The translations under genes and the position numbers were made by a program. The notes beneath the pieces were generated by a model. The model saw only the letters and a program-made list of their open reading frames with translations, ran no database searches and was not told where the DNA came from. From Adiantum capillus-veneris (taxonomy: Eukaryota > Streptophyta > Polypodiopsida > Polypodiales > Pteridaceae), in the NCBI GenBank assembly GCA_014529385.2, contig CM043959.1:93506529-93570528 (forward strand): 64,000 nt of DNA. Direction: 5' to 3'. Positions 32,913 through 46,582 of the stretch are shown piece by piece. Each line of letters begins with the position of its first letter. The stretch's first letter is position 1.

Positions 32913-35056
32913 AACATGGACTCAAATCGAGCCGAGAGTTCAAGAACAGCAGAGCAAGGTAGTAGCAGTGGCAACACATGCACAATTGCAACAAAGAAGA
33001 TTTCATAGCTATATGGCTAACGATGGAGATAAAGTCTTATATGCAGATTCAGAAGGCCACAGATACTTGATGAACAGTAAAAGCAACACAAGAGCCAAGA
33101 TCCTATTCATTACAGTAAAGCTAGATTTAGAAAACTCCTAGATGTTCACAGACTTCAGTGGAGCCAGGTATTGCAAGCTCAAAGAAAAAGTGCAGATATA
33201 AGTTCTGAAAGTCAACCCAAGTGTTTATCCAGAAATCTGCACCAGTCAACAAAACATACAGTTGGTGCATATGCAATCAGGTTCATTGTACATGGATTAA
33301 AGTGGTCAAATCTATAGCCGAGAGCCAGTAATTCAAGATCCAATAGATCAACCAATAGAAGCCAATCTAATTGGGAAACCAAGCCTAAGACGGTACATGG
33401 AGCAATCTACAGCTTGATGCTCAGTTTTTTAAAAGAAGATGCCGACAACTTGGTCAATATAGAAGAAGAAACTTCTCAGCAAGAGCTTGACATGACAGAA
33501 TCAAACTAGTCATGGTGTAGCTCTCAGATTGTGGACGAAAAGGTGGACATTTTTATGAAGATTTTCTAAGAAATCCAGACAACGGGGACACATCAACTAC
33601 CAAGCAAGGTACATAGAAAATTGGAAATACGAATTTCAATGTAAGTACATCTAACTCGCCACTTTTAATGCAATCAGATGATTCTGTATTACCATAAGAA
33701 GCACCAGTAAAAGCACTGCAAGTTCAAAATGAGCATAAAGATGCACAGACACCTAAAACGCTTAAAATTGATTCTTTGAACAACAAATTCTTGCATGAAT
33801 TTGGTCAAGGTGTCCAGATATCACCAAAGGTTGAAAAGACTGACTATTAGGTTTGCAAATGATTCTGTATACACTGTCACAAGTGTGCAATCATTTACGA
33901 GTCTAAGAGAGACATCAAACAGAATGATGTTAGCTTTGTATGGTACACATAATTCATATGCACACTGTGTAGACCAAAAAGAAAAACTGTGCAAAAAGGA
34001 TCAACCAGTGTTTGAACGGGCCACATACCAACTCACAGAAGTACGTCCAGTGATAGATCAGAAAGGATGGGTTATTTTGAAGGAAAGAATCTATTATAGT
34101 CCATCCTCTCTACAGTTGAAGGATATTACCTGAGGGAACCCAAAAATTTGTTCGGAGCCAAACTCTCCTCCATCGGAAATCAAGCTTTAATGTTGTAACC
34201 CAACGAGCATATACTTTGACCAAAACAATCGTAGATATAGATGAGAGTCTAGCAGCTATGATGCCTTGGGTCCTGAAACTACAAAAGCTCATATCATAGG
34301 AGACCCATGGGATAGACAATATTGAAGGCAAACATAATGCTATTTGCAGCTTAACTTGGGAAATAATTTGTCATGTTTCACGGAGATACATAGGAAACAA
34401 TGCAGAAGGTTTACAAATGCCAAACACCAACAATGCTACCCAAAGTGTGCCTTCACAATCCCAAAAGGTGAGACTAAAACAGAGCCAAACAATTTTGAAC
34501 TCTTACAATGAAGCAGGCTATAGTGATCACCCTAGGAAGGGTGAAGCTTTAAATTCATCAAGCTCAACTTATGTACCAGGAAATGCTACACCAGTTAGAA
34601 GCCCTAGAGCATTTAACCAACAAACTTCTTCAAAGCAAAAACCATTGAAAGGTCATATGGTTGTTGGAAGTTTTCAATTGACCCACAAGCCATCAGTCTC
34701 TGCAGACAATTGCTTCTATGAAGATCATCAGAGACAAAAGTTTTAGTTGATCTACACAAGTCAAAGCCAAAAGCCGACAAATCCAATATTGTTCAAATAG
34801 TTACATGTGACCAAGCTCACATATGCATATCAAGATGCACATGGTAACGAATATCAGCAAGATCATGACCTTGTACAAACCCCTATGGAGTACAATATTA
34901 GAACAATATGAGTCGACATCAACGAAAGCACGTGATCAAAGCAATGAAAATGCAGATAAAGCTCAGCCAAAGGACACTAGCACAACAAAAGAAGTCAATT
35001 TAGAAAGAAATCCTAAGACGATCAAGTGCAACATCACCAGTGGAAACAAATAAAAT
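32913..35056 (+). pseudogene. Z internal ORF remnants, unknown protein
   Basis: A frame opens at about ATG 32,913 (MDSNRAESSRTAEQGSSSGN) and stops after about 30 codons. Further open pieces follow at 33,795-34,133, 34,417-34,746 and 34,823-35,053 in changing frames. The pieces are Ser/Lys/Gln-rich. One carries WVILKERIYYSPSSLQLKDIT. I recognise no gag, RT or integrase motif. By position it may be a gag-like protein of Z. Confidence 0.4.
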
Positions 35057-35057
35057 A

Positions 35058-35364
35058 TGTCAAGTGAAGTAAAGATAGATTTTCAGTTAGACAAGAACTT
35101 CATGTCCGTTCGCACTTGGAAAAAATGTGGCCAACCACATCTGGAAGATGCTCTTGAATTTGTGAGCATATTTGGAGACAAACGAGCAGAATGCTGGGGA
35201 ATCATATCCACCACCATTTAAGTAAGTTTATAGAACATTACTTACCAATTCCATGTGATCACCATAAAAGATATGCCAGATGACATCATAATGGGAAATG
35301 CCCCAGAAGATGTTAGAGATACAGAATGCAAACATGATGGAGTCATCACAAACAACAAAGAGTG
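35058..35364 (+). pseudogene. Z retropepsin-like domain 1 (degenerate)
   Basis: From ATG 35,058 the frame reads VKIDFQLDKNFMSVRTWKKC, then GDKRAECWG, FHVITIKDMPDDIIMG. The layout (a start resembling the active-site turn, a flap region, then a hydrophobic-Gly motif near the end) follows plant gypsy proteases. The Asp-Thr/Ser-Gly triplet itself is not preserved and stops lie at about 35,218. The assignment rests on pattern only. Confidence 0.4.
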
Positions 35365-35774
35365 AAGACCAAAACTAGTCACTCGCGGATGACAACACAA
35401 AGTCCTCAAGCACAATTAAAATGGAGACCGATGCCAAAGCAACGCTTATTGAAGATGATTCATCTCCATCAATCAGAAATTCAGAAGAGCTTAAAGCAAA
35501 TTAGACAATATCAAGTGTAGATCAAAAAGAGCAAAGAATAACCACGAAAGCTATTGAGCAAAGAATGCCACCAAAGCCAAAAGTTAAGAAGAATGAGGTT
35601 GCAAAAAAATCAAAAATAAATTGGAAGTCCAAAGATTAATCACTCATTGCCAAGTGAATCAACTGATGAAAGTCAGATGGCAACAAAAAGTCTCAAGTCA
35701 CCCTCCATACAGACATAGTTAGATCAAGATGAGACCATGGCAAAAGCAGGACATAAATATTCTTAGAGACAACA

Positions 35775-36510
35775 ATGAGAATAGCTATAGCTCTTAGCAG
35801 TACAAAAGGAGCAAGTGTCAGATGCAATGCTCTACTAGATAAAGAAGCAAAGTTCAATATGGTTGTAGACAACATTTAAAGAATTCTAGAGATTACTCAG
35901 AGCAAGCCAGATAATAGAGAAATCATGGGTAAGGCTGTCAAAAAGAAATGGTTGCTACCCTTAGCATCCAAAATCATGAAGAGAAGGTAATGTTTCAGGT
36001 GAAGCCTTCAAACAAATTGCTTGCAGATGTCATACTTGGACATCAGTGGTTAGATCAACACAAGGCATACAAAGAAGATACAATACTGATACTCTCTTTT
36101 CCAAGAGGTAGAAAACAACATTTACAGGTACCATTAATGCTAGATTCAGAGTTGCAGAAGTTAAAAAAATCAAAGACAAATCTTGCGGACAAAGGTAAAG
36201 ATAAAGTGGAACTTCCACCGATTAGCAAAGAAGGTGTGACATCGTATGCATCTACATCAAAGAACCCTCATGGATCACCTTCTTCAAGCAAGTTAGTCTT
36301 TCAAAACTTCAATTCAATCGCTGACACAACTGCAACCTCTAAGGAGACACCCAGAAAAGCAAAGATATTTCAACCAAAGTACTCCAGAAAGCAAAAGATA
36401 GTCAAGCAAGTGTTTGTTCAGAGCAATTTAGTCAAAGTCAATGATCCAGTTTGGATTAAAGACATAAAGACAAAGACATGGGATGGATACCATCACAATG
36501 GATCTTAAAA
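35775..36510 (+). pseudogene. Z retropepsin-like domain 2 (PR2 type)
   Basis: ATG 35,775 opens CNALLDKEAKFNMVV, which aligns with NALVDTGARVNAV of V PR2 (61,704) and RALVDTRARENVV of G1 PR2. The catalytic Asp is present but Thr-Gly is changed to Lys-Glu. After a stop at 35,877 and a frameshift near 35,950 come VILGHQWLDQHKAYKEDT, equivalent to MILGIPWMRTYKAVLDWDT in V. The Lys-rich tail to 36,510 is unassigned. This shared domain ties Z to the G1/V lineage. Confidence 0.6.
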
Positions 36511-38180
36511 GAACAGGAGTACTATAGAGGTAATAGACAGATACGGGTGCCAAAACCATCGGTTAGAGCATATGAAGTAACATCAAGTCCCTCCCGAGAA
36601 AGAAGGCCCACAAGGTATCAACTTCGACAATATCCTAGGATACCTAAGAATCAGGTATACAACAAAAAAACATCGAAAGATGCTAAATTCAACCACAAAT
36701 CTCAAGAGGATACATAACAAAGACGGATCTCAAAGAATGTTCCTCTTGGACAAGGATTATACAAAGGATATACAAAGATTTGGCTACCAGTCAACCACAA
36801 GACAATTGCAACTACACCATGCCTGCATGAAGATCTCAAGAACTCAACAAGACCTAGAATGAGGTAAAGTCAACAAAAGAGATACAAAGGTCATCAAGAT
36901 ATTTGGATTGCTAAGTTTTCCAATTCTCCTAGTCAAAAGCCAAATGCTGACAGTGAATAGAGGCCTACAACAACATCAAACACTCCTATCAACATGCCTA
37001 ATTGGAGAATCAAACAGATAATGGAGTCTTCACAATCAAAGAAGGATAACCCAGCCAAAGTGAATGCAGATTCAAAGATGATAAAACAAGTATGTCAGAA
37101 GAAACCTTCAATGCCAACTTGGTCCTTCACTAATCTTATTTCTGAGGATTCAAGCTGCTTACTTTTACCTGAAGAAATGTTTGTAGAGTAAGCACAATAA
37201 TGTAAAAAGTCAAGTCGTCGGGGTGCAAAAAACACTCTTTGGCATAGTCAGAGCCGGGCTACTGAGCCATAAAATGAGCAAATCATTAGTCCCAAAGCAA
37301 GTTCAAGTCATATTAAACTTTGTGCTAAGAGTCATAGTTATTAGGATTACACTCAAGCTAGAAGAGTTGAGTATATCTAAGTTGTGTTGCTCATGCTGGA
37401 TGAGATGAGCATAAGAGTCAAAGTCTATTAACTTACAATTGGCGGAGTGTCGTAGAATCCAACACTCAAGCACAGGGCACAATAAGATGAGAGCACATAT
37501 CATCGTCAACGAAAACCATTCTTAAAGGGGTGCCAACTTGCAACGCCATGTCATATGTTTTTATAGCTACACCATCTTTCTGAAGAACCCCTCAAAATCT
37601 TTCTTGCACAACATATTTTTTTCCACGCATTTCTATGTATCCATAAAGAGGAAGTCCCACCATTGGACATATGCATTAGACAGTTTTTTTTGCTACCACC
37701 TATGTACCTTAGATGGACTACAACAGGCAAACCAATGTTCCATCATGCTACCCTCTCATATTTGCTGCCTTTTTAATTCCATATCTATCAGCAAAAAAAC
37801 CCTTGAGTACTTTATTAATATTTCCCATGCTAATAAGTACTCCAATAATGTGCTTATCCCAAAGGCACTTTTTTCCCACTAAGTTTTTTTCCATTTGGTC
37901 ATCGAGGTATTAGACCCTAATTTAGAACCTCATCATTCTACTTCCCTTGTACATACTTTTCATAAATAAACAGAAGCCTCCTCATTATGCTATTACAACG
38001 GACAAATGCAACATCATCTCTCACATCGGACTATTTAGACCAATGAAGATGTTGCAAAAAATTGAACCTCGCCAACAAATTCAACGACAAATGAAGACGA
38101 TCAGCCCATCAACAACCAATCAAAAACCTCCACACCCTCCACGGATACTTTTCAACAGTGCCCGAGGCCGGGCACTAAAA
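36511..38180 (+). pseudogene. Z 3' coding remnants and noncoding end
   Basis: Short frames at 36,478-36,717 (WILKEQEYYRGNRQIRVPKP), 36,680-36,862 and 36,994-37,192 are basic and unrecognised. From 37,200 to 38,180 no frame looks real. The stretch ends CCGGGCACTAAAATTGGAAG at the PPT. Confidence 0.4.
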
Positions 38181-38194
38181 TTGGAAGGGGGGAA
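38181..38194 (+). promoter_or_regulatory. Z polypurine tract
   Basis: TTGGAAGGGGGGAA immediately before TGTTAAC of the 3' LTR. Confidence 0.88.
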
Positions 38195-39092
38195 TGTTAA
38201 CTGAGTCAACGTCATTTTAACAAAAGATGCTAAAGACTGAAGACATATGAATGCAGATCGAAGATCAACAGAAAGAAGCAGTGAAGAGTGGAGTTACACA
38301 ATTTCCCAAAATGGTCATATATATTGTAAATTCCCAATTTATTTCAATCCATTGTAATATTTATATTGTGTTACGGGCTGAATGGGCATTCCAAGTTGTA
38401 AAGAATAGGACAATTAGTGTACCTAGGTTGCAGATTCAGTAAGTGGTGGATCCCTAAAGACCTTGGGCGCCCGGACGTTGCATATTTTTATCCTAGGTAT
38501 ATAAGGCAGTGCGTAAAATAAATTAGGGTTCTCAAGCTCATTTGTTGAGAGAACTCTTTGGTGAGAGCTCTTGAGGTGTGTGGCTGTGGAGTCCTTGAGC
38601 TTCTCTTTGCTCGTGTAACTTGGTTAACACTAATTAATGCTTAATTCTCTTTCAATATGCCTCTCTCATGCTTCTTATGATTGCCTATGATGCTTTGATT
38701 AGCTAGATCGTAACTAATTAGTGGTTAATCCCTCCCTAATCTTGTGTGATTGCCCTCCCTTGCTCGTGTGTGAATGTAGGTTTGATTGGAGTGTGGTGCT
38801 TGATAGATCTATGTGTATGTGCTTGCGATTAGTGTGTTGCATGATAGGTTTAGTGCTGTGTGGATCTTGCAATTGTTAGTGTGTGTGATTGGGTTGATTA
38901 GAGGTGAAGACAAGTGGATGTGGAGATTGCCTATCATTGTGGCTTAGCTCCTCCATAGGCCAAGAAGCTTGCCTCATAGAGTTAACCATTTGTGTTGCCA
39001 TGACTAGCTCACTAATTGTGTGAGTGTTTCCATGCCCTAGATTGATAATTTTGTTGGTCATTGTAGCTATGCAACGATGGAATCCCCCAACA
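38195..39092 (+). repeat. Z 3' LTR (898 bp)
   Basis: It matches the 5' LTR without the 134-bp duplication. A TATATAAG box lies at 38,498-38,505. It ends CCCCCAACA, followed by ATAAG. Confidence 0.88.
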
Positions 39093-39931
39093 ATAAGTGG
39101 CTGAAAATTAAAGAAATATCTTCTTTTGCTGACACCAAAGGAACTCCAAACAATACATGTCGCAGATCAACGGAGAAGTCGAGCCCATGACATTCGGAAA
39201 CAGGCACAACAAGAAGCCCAAATCAAAATATTAAAGCGGAAGGAAACCTTCAAAGAAAGGCCCAACAGAAAAATTGTATCAACTCCCCTCCAATAGCATC
39301 CATACAAATGGAAGCTACATGGTTAGGTGGCATGGATTTGTGTATTATGCTGCAGCTTGCCAATGGCACCACCAAGCGTGCATTAGTGGACACTAGGGCA
39401 AGAGAAAATGTTGTCAGCTACTCCACCTTCAGGAAATTAACAAAGGAACCTCTAATGCCAAATACTATGGGGTTCAAAGTTGCAAACAAAGGGACAATGG
39501 ACAGTCTAGGACATGTAAATTTACCAGTAACTATTGATGGAACAATTTATCCTCATCAGTTTCATGTGGTCAAGGATAAGGATCTTAATAAAGTAGTTAT
39601 TCTGGGAGTACCATGGATGCGCAATTATCAAGCCACACCAAACTGGCATGATAATACTTTGAAACTCTCAGGCAAGATGACCAATCTTTTGCCACACCCT
39701 TTGTACAATGAGACCACATATGGGAACCTCTCCAATCACCACTTGATCCAAAATCCAACGGTGGTCAAGAAAATCTGGGTAAAAAAGTCTATTATGCAAA
39801 CCAATCCGAAGAAATTATGGATACCCAAACGACATGGCAATGCAAGCCCACCCACGATGCATCAACAAAAACCCAACCTCGACAAACCGCACAAGGCTGT
39901 TGTCAAGCAACCTAGGCCAATCCAATCTTAA
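39093..39931 (+). pseudogene. G1 pol end and C-terminal retropepsin-like domain (PR2)
   Basis: G1 resumes after Z with the last integrase codons, then EAQIKILKRKE, which matches EARLQILKRKA in V at 61,518. An open frame at 39,308-39,931 carries ALVDTRARENVVSY (active-site Asp-Thr kept, Gly changed to Arg), a PHQFHVVKD flap-like region and VVILGVPWMRNYQ. It is the same domain in the same place as V 61,485-62,063. The function is unproven. It resembles a retropepsin but follows integrase instead of preceding RT. Confidence 0.68.
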
Positions 39932-40328
39932 CATTGACAACCAAAAGAAGTCAATTGGGTATGGAACCAAAATAGACTCGCTCACGGGATGCCTTCACAA
40001 TGAAGACCACATCCAAGCAATTTTAGTTGGTGACCAAAACAGAGCCCTCAATTACAAGACAAGGCAGGGTCACAACTTCTAGAGGCCACTGTCAAACAAA
40101 GGGAGCGTCCTCTACAATTACTTTTGTTCGGACCACGCAGATTCAACATAACCTCACCATCGAAAACCATTGAACTTATTGTTCAGAACCCATAATATCT
40201 TGCACAACATTTTGTTACCACATGCATATCCTTGATTTGCATCATAGAGCCACAATATACGGCTATGCTTAGACACATACTTTGTTCCCATGCACTCTGA
40301 CACATGTTCGTCTAGGATGACTCACTCT
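39932..40328 (+). other. G1 3' noncoding region
   Basis: Between the PR2 stop and the PPT only a short unconvincing frame exists. Nothing else is recognised. Confidence 0.5.
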
Positions 40329-40343
40329 AGGAAGGGGGGAAAA
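40329..40343 (+). promoter_or_regulatory. G1 polypurine tract
   Basis: AGGAAGGGGGGAAAA followed by TGCAGCATG, the start of an LTR. Nearly the same purine string precedes the LTRs of Z and W. Confidence 0.8.
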
Positions 40344-41095
<752 letters not shown>

Positions 41096-42759
41096 ACAGG
41101 TATGATCATTAACCCTACAAGAACATTTGTGTATGCCCCATACTACACAAACAATACCAAAACAACAGATCAGAGAACATCAAAGTCGCAAAATCTACAA
41201 ATTGTCAAGGCCAATGGGGGACTTCAAAACTCATCCAAAACAAAAAACTTTTCATTTGCAGACCGGTAGTAGCTGGCAGAATCAATGGGTGCAAAAAAAG
41301 TTGCAAAAGGTGGTGGAACATGGATTGTGATCCATGTTACCCAAACCCTAAAATTAGAAAAAATTGTACAGTAGCATCCTCATGTGGCCACGAACAACCT
41401 CCACTACTTGGAATTTCAAAATGCTCCCAACATGGATCGCGATCCATGTACCTTGATGATAAAATTAGGGCAGGAGTTGTTCACTAGCCGGGGGATGCAA
41501 AAGTATGTTTGACCATGCAAAAATAGTCACAAAAAGGGATTTTAAAATCATCAAACCCTCATGGTTTGTTATCTTCAGTCTGAAAATGGTCATTTGGCAG
41601 TACTGAAAGGACAAATGGTCTATTTCTAGAAAAAAACTTATGAAGTAGGGTAAGGAGAAGAATATGAAACTACCCCACTGACCAAAGCAGCAATTGGAAC
41701 TTCTTAGGGTTCTATTCCAAAGCCAAATGAAACAGAAGGGAGTCTGAAAGAAAGTGAAAGGCAAGCATCAAGGAGATGTAACATTAAAGGTGTAATTGTG
41801 GTCAAAACAAAGTAAAAGAGTACCTACAAAGTTGTGCGAATTGCCTAGACCAATTTTCCCTTTCAGATAGATTCATAAATTGATGAAAATTGGTGGAGAG
41901 CTAGGAAAAGTTGTGCTTTTCAAACACAAATCATCCAGAATCAAGGCAACAAAAGATGTCAGTCAAAGGAAGTACCCAAAAGTGGTTTCAAAAAACCAAT
42001 ATGGTCAAGACGGGAAAAACATGGCCATAAATTAAAAACCTAAGTAAACATAAGAGAAACATGTCCAAATTTGAAAATATTTCACCAGTGTGCTACGAAG
42101 GCCTATAGGAACATGTGTGCAAGAGGCTGTATCAAAATCCCTCCCAACATGGATCACGATCCATGTACCTTTTTGCCCAACCAAAGAAAAACTTCATACC
42201 ATCTGCCCCAGTATATTCAACAAAGCCTAGCCATGAAGTTTTAAGTCATTTGGATTCCAAAATCCACATCCAAATGCCAAATTTCTCTAAGTATGAGGAT
42301 GATTTCCAGAAATTGACCTAAGTAACAAACCAATGGTCCAAATCCCAAAAATTTTGGACCAAGGCACCATCTTGATGAGCCCTACCAGCTAGTAGCATCA
42401 GATCTTGAATATGTTACCAACAATGAATCACGATCCATGTTCCTCAAACCCTAAAACCAGAGAAATTTGCACAATAGCATCCCCATGTGTCTAGGAACAA
42501 CCTCCACTAGTTGAAATTGCAAGATGCTTCCCAACATGGATCGCGATCCATGTGTCTTTTTGCCAGAATTCATCTATTAACTCATGCCTTTGTGGCTAAA
42601 GTAACCTAGATGCACTGGTGAAATTTGGTCAAATTTGGGGTAGTTTTGACAAAGTTATGCTCATTTTTCATTCTATGGTCAAAGTTTGCGTTTTCTTCAA
42701 CTTTCTGACAGTCTTCATCAATTGCTAAATCTTGTTTTCAATTTTAAATTGACCTCAGA
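41096..42759 (+). other. Leader of element W with palindromes, no gene
   Basis: No recognisable protein. It contains five copies of a 20-base near-palindrome (listed separately). A ~113-bp block holding two of them is present twice (41,318-41,449 and 42,421-42,553). 42,614-42,690 has AAATTTGGTCAAATTTGG words like those in the V leader. No PBS is visible at its start. Confidence 0.55.
41318..42553. repeat. Five interspersed near-palindromes ACATGGATCGCGATCCATGT
   Basis: Copies at 41,318-41,337, 41,430-41,449 (perfect), 42,147-42,166, 42,421-42,440 and 42,534-42,553 (perfect). Changes are mostly in the central CG pair. The consensus is a perfect 20-base palindrome. Confidence 0.88.
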
Positions 42760-44231
42760 ATGCCTCGAAGGAAAACACAAAGGGAGTGTGGAGCACCACC
42801 ATATGAGATCACAAATATAACCTCGAATGAGAAGGCCCATATCACCGAACAGGTGCTCAAAGCAATATCGGCCAATATATTCATCGAAAAATTTCAAGCA
42901 ACGGATGGAGAGATAGTAGAGACCACCATTTTTTCAAGGGAATTGTGGACACGACACCAGAATTTCGAAGTGCAAGCAGAGGCCTCGAGCCTACAATTGG
43001 ACAGCTTTCTACGACTATCGCCATGGGGAACGGATTTTAGAAGGGCTCATGAACTCATAAGCTCGATTCAGTACAATGGGGAATCCACCCTGACTGACAA
43101 AGATAAAGCAACACTCAAAGTTAAACTCACTACATAAATAATCAATGAAGCTCTCCTTCTGCACTAGGGAACACACAACCTATTGCAAAAAACAAAAGCA
43201 ATAGATAATGACAAATCCTTTTTGAAGCAAAGAGGACACAAACTGACATATCAAAATTTGATCTACTCGGAAACAGAATTGCCTTTGCACGTCATATTGC
43301 AACACTTCAAAGTACAAAAGCCACCAAGATACACTGAACCGTTGTTGCACATGGCAGTGGTAATGGAAATGGGGTTAGTAGAACGAAGAGTGGTCAGCTA
43401 TGACTTTGGCAACTACCTCCTCGACAACATAGTTGAAGCAAATCTTAAGGGTAGCCACAAGAGCAAGCCCGACATGAACGTTGGACCAGTGCTGACTCGA
43501 ATCACCTACCAAGTATTGGGAATGATTGCTGATCTACCACCTAGTGCAGAAGCACAAATAGAGTTGATCCACAAATTCAAAAGAGCACTAAAACCGGTAG
43601 TAGGACCATCCACAAGGCCAAAACCAAAGGTCAAACAGACAAGGCAGAGCGCAACAAGAACTGACACTGACAGTGAGCAGATGGAGTTGGATGCATCGAA
43701 CAGTGAGAAAGTTGGGTCTAAAGAAAGAGATACCCCTCCTGAATAACAATTTCAGATGAGGAGCATTGTTGAAGATGATGAAACAGGAAACAGAAGGAAG
43801 ATAGCAACTCAGAGTAGGAAGAAGATGGAGAAGGAGAAGTCACAGAGCTTGCATACGAGATCTCTGTAGTCTATCTCTCTATATTAGAATAATAGAGTAT
43901 GCACAAACTCAGAGCTACAAAGCTTATATGAGACCCTAAGAGATAAGGTGTCCTTTCACACCAGATGTCCAGGGGGAAAAACCCAGTGGGAGAAAAGTGC
44001 CCCTGGTGAAGCGCGTATACACACTAACACTACTACATGTCTACAAGCATGAGAGTGAGTTTTCCATGAGATATACAAGATTGAAGAAGAGAACAGCCCG
44101 GGCAGCAGAGGCCATCCCAGTTACCCAAGCCACAAGAACAATGGAAGAAGTGTAGGTGCAAAGAGAAAGAATCCGCCAATAGAAGCATGAGGAGAAAAGA
44201 AGTAAGGGAACAAAAGCGGATGATGAAAAAG

Positions 44232-44262
<31 letters not shown>

Positions 44263-46518
44263 CCCTTTACTACACAGGCAAATAGTAGCTCTTGAACGGT
44301 TCAAACAATGCAAAAGACAAGAAGCCGAGGAGAATCTGAATATTGCCAACGACATGCGGCAACGGATTCAGAATGAGAGCAAAGAGAAAGAGAGGATGCA
44401 AAGCGACCACGCGTCGATGATTTCAAATCATCCAACGAATCTACTAAGGCCAATGGAAAAGATAAAAACCAAGAAGAGAAGAGTGAGCAAGACACGCTTG
44501 ACTAGTGAGAATATGGTTTTGAATCACCAAAATACAAAGAGGTACTTTGAGAGGCTGGAACAGAAGAAAGAAAAGAGGCTGTAGACCTTCCAGAAGAAGT
44601 GGCAGATAAGGTGCTTCCACAGAAGGTAGATCAAGAAAAAGAGACGGCACCACCCCAAAGTGACTACAGCTCCAGGTGTTATTGAAGTACTTAAAACAAA
44701 GGAAAGAATGATTTATGAGGTTGGACCCTCGGATCAGGGCTAAACAAGTCATAGAAAACCACATCACCTCCTTCGCAAGTTGTAGTAGAGGAGGGAGCAT
44801 AGATGATCAGGTCATTTGACATTGATGCTCATTTAGACCAAATCAAGCTTCAATTTTAATGCCAAAGAGTTCTCTACAACTTGCACAAGCTAGAACTAGA
44901 AGACACCAAGAAAGAGGCAACTAGAGCAGCTAAAAACACACTTCAACTACAAAACAAAGTAGAGCAGTTGCAAAAGGTCTAGCTATAACTCCAATCAGAG
45001 TTGCAAAGGGAACAAGAGAACGCGTCCTATTACTACAAGGAGGTCTAATAGTTTAATGATGCCAACACTACTCTGCAAGTCGAGCAGCAATGACTAGAGG
45101 AGGAGCTAACCAAAGAAAGAGAACATAGTGAAAAGCCGTAAGAGTCCTACACGGTGATTAGCAAGACTCTAACCCAGATTTTACCCTTGCAGGAGATTCC
45201 GAGCTCCTCAATTTTGACAGTTAGATCAACCTCGCTGAACAAAGACGTCCAAGATCTACATGAGGCCCTTGCTCAAGAAAAATACGACAGACAAATCATG
45301 GCAGCAGGGCATAGAGCACTGCAGAAAGCCAAAGACAAAGAGATTGAAGATCTGAGAAAGCAGTTGGCAGAGGCACAAGGAGATTTGGAGTCTCTAAGGG
45401 AAACACAAGCAAAGCCTGAACAGATAGCCCCAATGGAATTTGAACAGACAGGAGGAATTGAGCATTTCACCTTGGAAGCTCACCAAACAGATGTACCAAG
45501 TACAAACACAGGAAAAGCAATTCAAGAATTTGAAGATCTAGCCATAAAATCCATCTCAGATTTGGCAAAAGAAGAAATTCAGTGTTGGATCTCAGAAGTC
45601 AAAGATCCCTCACACAAGGAGTACTTGCAATATGAGTTGAAAGTGTTGGAGTCAGCTTCCCTACTCATGCTCACTCCAGATGAAGTAGTGAAAAACCTTG
45701 GGCGGTATGAGATGATCGTCCTGCCAACCACTGATGCGGCAAGAGGCCAGATTATGGAAACAAAAAATGCTACCTGTGCCCTTGAGCCAAACAACAGAGG
45801 AGATTATAGAGATGTTCCTGTCATCGCGCTACAAATTTAGACTATCATTGACAATCAACCCCTCTGGGGAAAGAAATGGTTTGAGCAACGACCAATAGAT
45901 AAAACATACTTATGATTGTTCCATAGCATCTCAGGATCGACCCAGTTTACTGTCCCATCAACAAACGGGGATCTTGAAAATCTTCTACTCATGGCAAATC
46001 AAAAGACCGGCAGTGTTGAATTACCCCACCATAACAAAGCCAATCAATAACAATCCCCCGTAAAAAAAGTATATGGTTCAAATCAGAGGGGTCATCAACA
46101 TGATGAAGGAGATACCACATCTCACATTCTAGATGCTGATGAAATTGCCAAGATGCTAATCACCTGCATAACAACATTCAATGATATAGAGGCCGTGGAG
46201 AATCCCTAGCAGGTTTTTGTGGAAGGCACAAGAGGGCTCTGCTGGAATATGGAGACAAAAATCCCAAGCAAAAATGTCATCATGGGATTCTCGAGAGTCA
46301 TGTTCCTGCCCTTTCACTACATGCAGACCTTTAAGGAGGCATTCACGACAAGATTCTTTGAGGTAGACGCCTCTATATTTGATCCCGTGACCAAAGATCT
46401 GCCAGCCCGACACATAGCCTATCACAACACTCTTCACAATAATCCCTTTAGAGAGCTACGACAAAAGTGGAGATCGAGGCAAGGGCACAAAATTTCAAGC
46501 ACCTTACTTGGATGCTAG
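42760..46518 (+). pseudogene. W long ORF, unknown protein with coiled-coil segment
   Basis: From ATG 42,760 (MPRRKTQRECGAPPYEIT) a broken reading frame of roughly 1,250 codons runs to 46,518. It shifts frame once near 43,750-44,040 and back near 44,800, with scattered stops. The N-terminal third is globular-looking (LPLHVILQHFKVQKPPRYTE). The middle has a poly-Glu run and Lys/Glu-rich helices. 45,235-45,420 is a clear coiled coil with heptads (RKQLAEAQGDLESLRE). The last part contains FHYMQTFKEAFTTRFFEVDA. There is no zinc knuckle, protease, RT or integrase. I do not recognise the family. Confidence 0.55.
44229..44262 (+). repeat. (GAA)n microsatellite in the W ORF
   Basis: An uninterrupted run of GAA triplets coding for poly-Glu in the local frame. 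Confidence 0.9.
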
Positions 46519-46582
46519 AAAAGAGACTGATCAATTACTAGAAGACAGCCAAAGACAGATTGCACGAGGATCTGCAATGAAT

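Larger units (their letters stand above)
28920..39097 (+). mobile_element. LTR element Z, inserted in G1 integrase
   Basis: Z spans 28,925-39,092, with TGTTAAC starts on both LTRs and a 3' LTR ending CCAACA. Target copies are ATGAG (28,920-28,924) and ATAAG (39,093-39,097), one mismatch. G1 codons on both sides match V around 61,390-61,420. It has a tRNA-Asp-like PBS and a PPT directly before the 3' LTR. Its coding region shows retropepsin-like remnants but no RT, RNase H or integrase, so it is non-autonomous. Confidence 0.88.
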
